Assembly (NCBI GenBank): GCA_022712835.1 | Contig: JAFLJU010000433.1 | Location: 1-6,085, forward strand | From: Desulfobacteraceae bacterium | GTDB taxonomy: Bacteria; Desulfobacterota; Desulfobacteria; Desulfobacterales; Desulfobacteraceae | Length of the DNA stretch: 6,085 bases | Reading direction: 5' to 3' | In this document: positions 1 to 6,012 of the stretch, piece after piece | How positions within the stretch are numbered: the stretch's first letter is position 1 | How the letters are laid out: each line of letters opens with the position of its first letter | Program-made: the position numbers and the translations under genes | The notes under the pieces: generated by a model | Seen by the model: only the letters and a program-made list of their open reading frames with translations | What the model was told of the DNA's origin: nothing | Database searches by the model: none

Positions 1-735
1 GCTCAGATCCAGATATTTGAGTTGCATCGGATCATTGCAGAAGATTTCCAAGGTAATGGTACCATCGTATCCGCTTGCCTTTAATGAATTCACAGCTTTT
101 TCCCAATTCACGGTTCCGATCCCCAAGGGCATATGATCATCTGATCTGGATCGGTTGTCAGAAAAGTGAACATGCTGGATGTACTCTCCCAGTTCTCCGC
201 AAAAAACCTCATGATTATCGACACCGAAGTTTGTGTGTCCGAAATCCAGATGCAGTTTTAACCCCGGCACTTCTGCCAGTAAGTTTTTAAAGGTGGAAAC
301 TCGGTCAAAAGGGGCTTTATAGTTTTCTAATACCATTGTGAGCCCATATGATGCAGCCATTTCAACAATGGGTTGCAATGCCTCTATCTGGAATGAGACC
401 AAATCTTTTCCCATGGCTGGCGGACAAAAATAGCAGGGATGAATATTCATGACCTTCGCACCCAGGGCGGAAAATATCCCTGCACATCGCGCAAGTTCCT
501 TAAGGCAGGCGTCTCGGACTCCCTGGATTGGATAGGCGTGTGGAAGGCAGGGGTCGGTATGCCCGGTGATAGATAAGCCATAGGAATCAAGGATCGGCCT
601 CAATTTAGTAATATCAACCGTGATGGCGTCAGGACCTTCGATGGTTAAATCCAAAAAGTCGAAACCGGCTTTACCACAGAACGCGGCCTCATCATAAATT
701 GATTTTGACGGGTTGTTCATTATTCCCATTTTCAT
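1..735 (-). CDS. Sugar phosphate isomerase/epimerase (xylose isomerase-like TIM barrel), C-terminus cut by window
   Basis: An uninterrupted minus-strand frame runs 245 codons from ATG at 735 and leaves the window without a stop. The protein looks like the AP_endonuc_2/xylose-isomerase-like TIM-barrel family, cytoplasmic enzymes that isomerise or epimerise sugars and keto-acids using a divalent metal. The expected ligands are visible: Glu137 in VLEN, Asp164 and His167 in LDFGHTN, His190 in HVHFSDN and Glu230 in ITLEIF; His59 (TGH) and His99 (NIHP) are typical additional active-site positions. The GIGTVNW stretch (205-211) matches the family's usual G-x-G-x-x-x-W loop before the last strands. 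With the fourth ligand present, probably only some tens of C-terminal residues are missing. The start at 735 is preferred over ATG at 729 because AAGGAA lies 6 bases upstream. It is divergent from the permease at 973. The exact substrate (hydroxypyruvate, tagatose, xylulose phosphate, inosose and so on) cannot be read from the sequence. Confidence 0.88.
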   Translation of the reverse strand, partial: MKMGIMNNPSKSIYDEAAFCGKAGFDFLDLTIEGPDAITVDITKLRPILDSYGLSITGHTDPCLPHAYPIQGVRDACLKELARCAGIFSALGAKVMNIHPCYFCPPAMGKDLVSFQIEALQPIVEMAASYGLTMVLENYKAPFDRVSTFKNLLAEVPGLKLHLDFGHTNFGVDNHEVFCGELGEYIQHVHFSDNRSRSDDHMPLGIGTVNWEKAVNSLKASGYDGTITLEIFCNDPMQLKYLDLS

Positions 736-741
736 CGCACT

Positions 742-747
742 TTCCTT
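742..747 (-). promoter_or_regulatory. Ribosome binding site of the isomerase gene
   Basis: On the minus strand AAGGAA lies 6 bases before the ATG at 735. This fixes the start over the next in-frame ATG codons at 729 and 720. Confidence 0.6.
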
Positions 748-782
748 AATTTGAAGGGCACTCAATTGAACTGGTAAGCAAT

Positions 783-811
783 ATTTTATCATAGGGAAAC
801 GAAAATTTAAA
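783..811 (-). promoter_or_regulatory. Candidate sigma70-type promoter for the isomerase
   Basis: Minus strand: TTTAAA (806-811) as -35 and TAAAAT (783-788) as -10, separated by 17 bases, each about 4-5 of 6 matches to consensus. It would give a leader of roughly 40 bases before the ATG at 735. The region is AT-rich, so chance matches are easy; treat it as a candidate only. Confidence 0.3.
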
Positions 812-899
812 TGAGGAAATTCTCTATTTACCGGCAAGGCCTCCAAATAATAAAAAAAGCCTGCACAGCAAAAATAAGTGTTTGGGCCGGAAGCAACAT

Positions 900-928
900 T
901 TGATTTTTCAAAAACCATGGTATAAGAT
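900..928 (+). promoter_or_regulatory. Candidate sigma70-type promoter for the permease
   Basis: Plus strand: TTGATT (900-905) as -35 and TAAGAT (923-928) as -10 with a 17-base spacer; an overlapping TATAAG (921-926) gives a 15-base spacer. It lies about 45 bases before the proposed TTG start at 973, and faces away from the isomerase promoter candidate. Based on consensus matching only. Confidence 0.35.
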
Positions 929-972
929 ATTTTTCTTAAAATATTATCATAAACCTTTATTTAGAAAGTTGA

Positions 973-2455
973 TTGATACGTATAAAGTCCAACACCCTGG
1001 AACCAACAGAAAACGACACCAACAACGCCTCATTTCCCCTGCCGCTACTTTTGCTGTTATCTTTTCAACATGTGGTTATTCTTTTTTGCGGCATCATTAT
1101 TGTGTCGGTGATGCTGATCAAAATTTACCATTTTCCAGCAGCCGAAGGATTTCGTGTTCTGTTCATCACCACCCTGTTTGCAGCTTTAGGTACGGCATTC
1201 CAGGTGGTACGATTCAAAAGATTCGGTCTTGGACGGCACATATTCATGGGAACCAGCGGCCCGTTCCTTGCCTGTGCACACATGGCCATCGTTTTTGGAG
1301 GACCCGCCCTGCTCTCCAACCTGGTATTCATGTCAGCCCCTTTCCAGTTTCTGTTCAGTTATTGCCTTCGCTTTTTCCGCCATATCCTCACCCCCACTGT
1401 GGGTGGTGTTATCACCATGCTGGCTGTTTCGGGCCTGTTAAAGGATTCTATTTTAACCTGGTGCGAAAAACCCCATATTACGGGACAGGCTGCGTTTATT
1501 GATATTGCCATCGGTGCCGTCATCATTGCAGGGATGGTATTTTCCGAATGGATTTTGGAGAAAAAATTCCGCCATTGGAGCCTGGTTCTGGGGCTTTTGC
1601 TGGGCTCTTTTCTGGCCCTGGTACTGGGCCAGGTAGACCTGAGCCCCATGGATTCCATAAAATTTTTCAGTATGCCGGATAAATTGTGGGTCGGATTTGT
1701 GTTCAAATTCGACCTCCACCACTGGATGCTGTATCTCTCTTTTATTATGGCTGTTTTTGTCAGTTCCATCAAATATTCAGGGGATGTTATGGCTCTTCAA
1801 AAAGTGGAGGACCCCCAAACCAGAAAAGTGGATTATGACGGACTTCAGGGCGGACTCTATGCCAACGCATTAACGGCAACACTCTCCGGACTTGCCGGGG
1901 GATTGCCTTCAACCTCCCATGCCCCCAATATCCCGGTCATGGAAATGACCGGCGTTGTTTCCAAACGGGTGGCCATTACCGGATCTCTCATGCTTGTGAT
2001 TCTGGCATTTTCGCCAAAGGCATCCATGGCCCTTCTTTGCATCCCCGCCCCGGTACTATGGCTGTGGGGCTTGTCCTTGTAAGCCATCTTTTTTCCACTG
2101 ATATGCGGTTGGGGGCCTATGGCGATCTGAACTTCAAAAATGCGTTTATTGCGGGTTTATCCATTTGTTCCGGCCTTGTCATGGAAAGCGACCTGTTCTT
2201 CCCCCAGGCATTTCCTGACTATCTAACCCCTTTTACCACCAACGGATTTGCCGTGGGAGGAATGGTGGCTGTATCCTGTTCCAGGTCAAGGACAAAGGGG
2301 ATAGAATCAATGTCGAAATCCAGGGGGGAAACCGAATCAAGACGGTGGATGATGCCTATCTGAAAAATATTGGGCTGACCCTGTTCTCAAAACTTGCAAA
2401 AGATATAACCCATTTCCATATTACCAACTATACCTATATTCGTTTTCCATTATGA
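973..2455 (+). pseudogene. NCS2-family nucleobase permease (xanthine/uracil permease family), broken by two frameshifts
   Basis: Family members are inner-membrane symporters carrying uracil, xanthine or other purines/pyrimidines. The first piece (369 codons, 973-2082) shows many hydrophobic helices and family landmarks: FQH in helix 1 (31-33), GTSGPF (93-98), PTVGGVI (141-147), the region around STSHAPNIPV (313-322) followed by MTGVVSKRV, and IPAPV (357-361). Homology then continues in another frame (about 2058-2273, MAVGLVLVSHLF to GFAVGGMVAV) and then in a third (about 2276-2455, LFQVKDKGDRINVEIQGG to YIRFPL, stop TGA at 2453-2455). Both switches fit loss of one base, near 2056 and near 2274. 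Rejoined, the product would be about 494 residues, somewhat long for NCS2 because of a soluble C-terminal tail of about 60 residues that I do not recognise. The start is uncertain: an in-frame TGA at 970-972 precedes TTG at 973, with only a weak AGAAAG before it. It may be a decayed gene, or intact with sequencing indels. Confidence 0.8.
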
Positions 2456-2654
2456 AAGAATGAGCCTACCGGTGTTATCTTGTTCTTATTTCAGGATGTC
2501 TGTTGCCAGGATGCCGGGACATGTCCTGAATATCCTGACCGGTTTCGGTGGCATTTTTGGCAATCCCAGCCCGGGACGCCCCTGGCCAGATGTACCGCCG
2601 AATCAATTACCGGAAGCGTTTACTGACATTACTATCCTCCGCCAGTTCAAATAG
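2452..2654 (+). pseudogene. Possible remnant of a small lipoprotein gene
   Basis: ATG at 2452 overlaps the permease stop (ATGA), an arrangement common in operons, but that frame meets TGA at 2461 after three codons. Reading on in the same frame gives a hydrophobic stretch LVLISGCLLPGC containing ISGC, which resembles a lipoprotein signal peptide and lipobox. A neighbouring frame, open from 2460 to a TAG at 2652-2654, encodes a proline- and glycine-rich tail (FGGIFGNPSPGRPWPDVPP). Splicing the two by hand needs two small indels, so this may be coincidence. No known family is recognised. It is listed because the adjacent permease has the same kind of frame damage. Confidence 0.2.
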
Positions 2655-2663
2655 GGAACACTT

Positions 2664-2700
2664 AAAAAAATGGTATAGCTATTTTTTATCAAAAATACCA
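2664..2700 (-). terminator. Weak candidate terminator hairpin (minus strand)
   Basis: TGGTAT (2671-2676) pairs with ATACCA (2695-2700), and the inner loop can add A/T pairs. Read on the minus strand, the stem is followed by seven T residues (complement of the A run at 2664-2670), the polarity of an intrinsic terminator for leftward transcription coming out of the IS genes. The stem is AT-rich and therefore weak. Confidence 0.25.
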
Positions 2701-2856
2701 AAAAACCAATATGAAATAATTGAGATTATGGTTATCATACCGATATCGATGATTGTTCTACTGGCATTTTTTCCACAAAAGCCCCCCTTTTGTAATGATA
2801 GCCCGCCCGTTTACCTGCCGAATATGAACATATAGGGCTTCATCTTTAACATGTGG

Positions 2857-2904
2857 AAACACCGGCTTAAAATCCAGCCAAAAACACCGTTTAAAAATCA
2901 GCCA
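2857..2904. repeat. Pair of direct repeats at the IS21 right end
   Basis: Two tandem copies 25 bases apart: 2857-2880 and 2882-2904, both beginning AAACACCG and ending AGCCA, with an A/T-rich centre (CTTAAAATCC versus TTTAAAAATC). They differ by two small indels and a substitution. IS21-family ends carry multiple such internal direct repeats as transposase binding sites, and these lie at the expected distance past istB. Confidence 0.6.
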
Positions 2905-2970
2905 CCCAAGTTCATGAACGCACCTGTGTAGCACTGGTCATAAACCAAAGTTAAAAGTCCCCCTATTCAG

Positions 2971-2988
2971 GTCCGGATAGAAGGACCC
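2971..2988. repeat. Short inverted repeat downstream of istB
   Basis: GGTCC and GGACC face each other around an 8-base loop (GGATAGAA) about 20 bases past the istB stop. There is no T tract on either side, so it is not a standard intrinsic terminator. It could be a chance hairpin or part of the IS 3' region. Confidence 0.25.
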
Positions 2989-3009
2989 TATTTGTTTTCA
3001 GTCATTTTT

Positions 3010-3735
3010 TTATAATTTCTTTCGATAGCTATCCCCCTCCATTATAAGGATATCAGAGTTGTAGACGAGACGGTCGGCAATCGCTGTGGCAACAGTGGTT
3101 CCGTCAAAGATGTTCCCCCATTTAGCAAACGGCAGATTTGTCGTTATGATAGTGGACTTTTTTTCATGCCGTGCGCTGATCACTTGGAAAAACAGGTTTG
3201 ATCCCTGCCTGCCCAACGGAAGATAACCGATTTCGTCACAGACAAGAATGTCCTGTGATTGGTAGTATTGTAGCTTTTTCAACAATGTGTGATCTGTTTT
3301 TACCGCCACAAGCTGATTGATCATATCCATGGCTGTTGTAAAAAGGGTTTTAATCCCTGCCTGGGTGGCAGCATATGCAATACACCTGGCTATAAAGGTT
3401 TTACCGGTGCCGGGATTGCCGATCAGGATAGTATCTTTCTTATTCTGGATAAACCCAAGATCCATAAGATTTAAGATCAGATTTTTTTGCTTCTGCCGGG
3501 ACTCATGGTGGGTGAAGTCAAATTGATCTATGGTTGTTTTTTCTCCCAGCGTTGACTGTTTAAACCTTAAAATGATCCTGGCTTTTTGCCTACAGACGAT
3601 CTCGGTTTCAAGCAGCCGATCAATGGGCTGAAGGGCAGACAGATTATTCCGGACACTTTGATCTAAAATATCGGGCAGATTCAGTGCACAGTTTTTCAGG
3701 CGAAGCGATTTAAATTTATCAATTACAGCATCCAT
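3010..3735 (-). CDS. istB: IS21-family helper ATPase IstB
   Basis: A 241-residue protein, close to the usual IstB length of about 250 and apparently complete. IstB is the AAA+ (DnaA/DnaC-like) ATPase that binds target DNA and activates the IstA transposase. Visible motifs: an N-terminal helical region (1-95), Walker A GNPGTGKT (106-113), Walker B ILVCDE (163-168) followed by the family-typical IGYLPL (169-174), sensor-type TTNLPF (198-203), and a C-terminal DRL (221-223). The ATG at 3735 is preceded by GGAGGA (3746-3751) at a 10-base spacing, lying inside the end of the upstream IstA frame. The IstA stop and this start share a base (TAATG), so translational coupling is likely. No missing key residue is seen, so the ATPase may be functional even though its partner IstA is truncated. 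Confidence 0.95.
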   Translation of the reverse strand: MDAVIDKFKSLRLKNCALNLPDILDQSVRNNLSALQPIDRLLETEIVCRQKARIILRFKQSTLGEKTTIDQFDFTHHESRQKQKNLILNLMDLGFIQNKKDTILIGNPGTGKTFIARCIAYAATQAGIKTLFTTAMDMINQLVAVKTDHTLLKKLQYYQSQDILVCDEIGYLPLGRQGSNLFFQVISARHEKKSTIITTNLPFAKWGNIFDGTTVATAIADRLVYNSDILIMEGDSYRKKL

Positions 3736-4436
3736 TATTTTCTCTTCCTCCTTTTAAGTGCAATGGCATCGTATTCAGCAAGGTTGGGCTTGGATAGACG
3801 GATTTTATTGAGATCTTTGTTTTTTAAGGTCACAGGCTGGTGACGGATTGTAGGGGTTCTTTCCTGGTAGAGGATGTTTTGGATATAAGCAAATCCATAA
3901 AGTTTATGCGTTAAAGCCTTTTTCAAGGCATATATCAGCGATGAGGTGCCATAGTCATCGTTCAAGATTAACAACCGGTCCACTGTTTTCTTCAATGGCT
4001 GAGATGCATATGCAAGCTTCTCAAGGTAATCCACGGCTTCCTGACCCAATGACATGAACACCATCATCTGTTTATCCATGAATACTTTTTTCTTGAGCTT
4101 GCGAACTTGCTCGCTGTGGGATGGCAGATCAATGCGTTGTTTTTTCTTCCAGTTTCTCAAGTGGGTAGCCACCAATTTCTCTTTGTAATAAACAGACAGG
4201 GTTCTACCATCAGCTTTGAGGGTTATGGATTTACCAACCAGCCTTGGCTGCACCGTATATACATTTGTGTCAAAACGGATGCCAAAATCTTTATATACCT
4301 TAAGTGTTTCGGTCTCCCGGAAGTCGAGTAATGGCTCAGGAAAGGGCTTTAGGCTCTCCTTCACAAATCGATGGGCTGGTTTTTCACAGGTGGTCTGGTG
4401 CAGTCTTTGGGCCTTGGTCATCGTTTCGGCCATCAC
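3735..4436 (-). pseudogene. istA: IS21-family transposase IstA, C-terminal part only
   Basis: A 233-residue frame from GTG at 4436 (or ATG at 4433) to TAA at 3735-3737. It corresponds to the end of IstA: a short linker (FVKESLKPFPEP, about 24-35), the Mu-transposase-type beta-barrel (about 45-115, with RFDTNVYTVQPRLVGK and later PSHSEQVRKL), then the helical tail thought to contact IstB and ending in LAEYD and a basic KRRKRK. Full IstA proteins are roughly 400-520 residues with an N-terminal helix-turn-helix and an RNase H-fold DDE domain; none of that is present here. Upstream the frame is closed by TGA at 4443-4445, inside the DUF6399 gene, whose stop is one base from the GTG. No good ribosome binding site precedes the GTG, so any translation would depend on coupling to the upstream gene. 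Most simply a truncated transposase; alternatively a separate C-domain protein in a chimeric element. Confidence 0.8.
3746..3751 (-). promoter_or_regulatory. Ribosome binding site of istB
   Basis: GGAGGA on the minus strand, 10 bases before the istB ATG and within the last codons of the IstA frame. It is the strongest Shine-Dalgarno sequence in the window and supports efficient IstB translation. Confidence 0.65.
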
Positions 4437-4437
4437 T

Positions 4438-6012
4438 TTAAATCATAGCCTGGAAGGGGTCTATCTTTTTAGGGGCTCTTCTTCTCTGGGCCGGTCTCCC
4501 AGGTAGGTCGACATTATCAAGCAAGAACTCGAATATTGCCTTTGGCTTGGTGTCAAAAAATCTTTCAGCCGCAGTTGTTCCATCCTTACGTGTTATAAAA
4601 AAATTATGAACAGAGGTAAGTGCAGATAATTTTCGGTTGCTCAGGCGATGAAAGCTGTGATGCCTTAGTGACAGCTGCCCGTTGCGGCCTTCTACGCATG
4701 AACTGGATCGTTGAAAAAGGCAAGCGCATTCCTTGGCAACATTTTGAATCACTGCCAATTCTTCTTGGGTGATTTCTGAAAAGGGGCCTTGCATGCATCC
4801 AAGAGAAGAAAAGATTTCCTCAGATTTTTCTTGGAAACGATGGCGGGCATCTGCAGTCTTTGCCTTATTGGAAGCATAGTTTAGGTAATATGCAGGGATC
4901 AACTTTTCGAACATAATTCGCTCAATTGCCGGGGAAAGGCAGAGGATTTCAATCTTCCTTTGAACTGTGATATGAAAAAAAACAATGGTTGCCACCATGT
5001 CAACTACTACTTTTTTGGCCTTCTTTATTTTCTTGAGACTACGTTCTGATAAACTGGCATCTACTGCAATTGTTTCGATTTCAGCAAAGCATTGATCCAA
5101 TGAGTCTGAGACCTCTTCAACCCCTTTGAGTTTTCCGGTTTCAAGATTCACAGGATGATATATTTCGCTGATTTTACGCATTTCTTGCTTCATTCGTATT
5201 TGATGAGATTCAGCTGCATCAAGCGCCTGCATGGCTTCAGTCTCTTTCAACAGGGCTTGGTTGATTTTCACATTAAATTGAGGCGGACGTCCTATCATAG
5301 GCTTTTGGGAATCGTAGTTTACTTTTTTGTCGATACATCGGTTTACATTCTCTGAAGCCTTTTCAAGTGCCTGTTGAGCCTTTTGGGTTTTCTTGGCAAG
5401 TGGTCCGGTTGTACCTATTACAATTTCATGTTGAACATGAAAGATATCCGGTGAATGATGTGCGCCAAGGCCTTTTTTAACATGAGACAAGAGACCTTTT
5501 CCTTCATCGCTGGTGGACTGAATGATTTGGATTGGGAGTTCTTCAACGGCTTTCTTCATAGCGTCTGTCCAGTCGGAACCTTTCCTTCCCCCGGAATATT
5601 CTTCCAACAGTATATAGTTGGAATCTGCCTCAATGGCAACAAGGCAGGTTTCAGGATGAAAAGTCTCGTCTTGGCAAACTGTTATTTCTTTTGGTTTCAT
5701 TCCTTTTGCCAGCCGACTTATTTCTTCCTTGCTGAACTTGATGATTGATTCTTCCATTTGCACTGAAACTTTTTTTTGGCTTCCATATGAAGAGGCAATA
5801 AATCGGTCAAGACCGGTCAACTCAAAAAACTGACATATTTGGCGAATGCTGTTTGCCCCTAATAGCGTCATCGCAAAATGTGAGCCCAAAACCAGTCTGT
5901 GCAAAAAAGGCAGTCCCGACTGTGGACTCGAAAAAATTAATGATATCAGGGTCGGCATCAATTGAATCCTTACGCTTAAGCCAATATTGCAATGTTGAGC
6001 GAGGAATCCCAA
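4438..6012 (-). CDS. DUF6399-type transposase-like protein (main frame)
   Basis: Open frame of 524 codons from ATG at 6012 to TAA at 4438-4440. Only residues from about 36 (FLHRLVLGSHFAMTLLG) look homologous; the first 35 are probably an out-of-frame reading, as the true N-terminus lies in another frame (5903-6085). From memory, the protein matches the DUF6399 family, large transposase-like proteins of mobile elements. An RNase H-like catalytic set can be proposed: Asp115 in CQDETFHP, Asp169 in STSDEGKGL (or Asp189 in SPDIFHVQHE), and Glu441 in the strongly family-like SSSCVEGRNGQLSLRHH. Between them lies a long charged helical insertion (about 203-335) likely to form coiled coils. The C-terminal part NFFITRKDGTTAAERFF is family-typical, and the protein ends in a basic tail (PAQRRRAPKK). 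No terminal inverted repeat of its own element is seen before the IstA remnant begins. Confidence 0.75.
   Translation of the reverse strand: MGFLAQHCNIGLSVRIQLMPTLISLIFSSPQSGLPFLHRLVLGSHFAMTLLGANSIRQICQFFELTGLDRFIASSYGSQKKVSVQMEESIIKFSKEEISRLAKGMKPKEITVCQDETFHPETCLVAIEADSNYILLEEYSGGRKGSDWTDAMKKAVEELPIQIIQSTSDEGKGLLSHVKKGLGAHHSPDIFHVQHEIVIGTTGPLAKKTQKAQQALEKASENVNRCIDKKVNYDSQKPMIGRPPQFNVKINQALLKETEAMQALDAAESHQIRMKQEMRKISEIYHPVNLETGKLKGVEEVSDSLDQCFAEIETIAVDASLSERSLKKIKKAKKVVVDMVATIVFFHITVQRKIEILCLSPAIERIMFEKLIPAYYLNYASNKAKTADARHRFQEKSEEIFSSLGCMQGPFSEITQEELAVIQNVAKECACLFQRSSSCVEGRNGQLSLRHHSFHRLSNRKLSALTSVHNFFITRKDGTTAAERFFDTKPKAIFEFLLDNVDLPGRPAQRRRAPKKIDPFQAMI
5903..5908 (-). other. Homopolymer frame break in the DUF6399 gene
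   Basis: Six T residues in the gene sense (A6 on the plus strand). Five would keep GCC-TTT-TTG-CAC-AGA in one frame and join the two halves as GTAFLHRLVLG. Explanations are a real one-base insertion, a sequencing homopolymer error, or slippage/+1 frameshifting that lets the full protein be made. Six T residues is short for efficient transcriptional slippage. Confidence 0.5.

Larger units (their letters stand above)
2655..3009. other. Gene-free stretch between permease remnant and istB
   Basis: No convincing coding sequence on either strand. It contains an AT-rich hairpin at 2671-2700, the IS21-type end repeats at 2852-2904, and a short GC-rich inverted repeat GGTCC/GGACC at 2971-2988 just downstream of istB. 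A 95-codon plus-strand frame at 2548-2835 crosses part of it, but has no recognisable family, no ribosome binding site and a composition typical of noncoding AT-rich DNA. Confidence 0.5.
2852..4436 (-). mobile_element. IS21-family insertion sequence remnant (right half: IstA C-terminus, IstB, right end)
   Basis: The order IstA then IstB, with overlapping reading frames and downstream direct repeats, is the hallmark of the IS21 family. The outer boundary is put at 2852 because the plus strand there begins TGTGGAAACACC, so the element read on the minus strand ends in CA, as IS21 members do. The left half of the element, including the N-terminal DNA-binding and catalytic domains of IstA and the left-end repeats, is not adjacent: a DUF6399 gene stands there. 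No target duplication can be tested, since only one end is seen. Confidence 0.65.

Noticed and set aside
75..290. 71-codon plus-strand frame
   Set aside because: It lies antisense to the isomerase, whose minus-strand frame is continuous and carries all metal-ligand motifs.
882..1502. 206-codon plus-strand frame over the start of the permease
   Set aside because: It is a shadow of the permease frame, rich in His/Cys/Pro/Arg with no family resemblance. I considered whether its first part supplies the permease N-terminus, but the 973 frame already covers the region before helix 1.
1359..1772. Minus-strand frames (137 and 89 codons) inside the permease
   Set aside because: They are antisense shadows of a well-supported membrane protein, with no domain or start signal.
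2548..2835. 95-codon plus-strand frame with a hydrophobic segment (IIEIMVIIPISMIVLLAFF)
   Set aside because: It crosses the permease-downstream remnant and AT-rich noncoding DNA, has no ribosome binding site or known family, and its hydrophobicity is expected from T-rich codons.
2857..2904. Short repeats considered as a CRISPR array or iteron origin
   Set aside because: Only two copies with a 1-base gap and no spacers; their position just past istB fits IS21 end repeats better.
4216..4506. Plus-strand frame across the IstA/DUF6399 junction
   Set aside because: Antisense to two recognised genes, with no family resemblance or ribosome binding site.
6012..6012. ATG at 6012 as the true start of the DUF6399 protein
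   Set aside because: The next 35 residues resemble nothing in the family, while the adjacent frame carries a clear helix-turn-helix leading into the homologous sequence, so the real start lies beyond the window.
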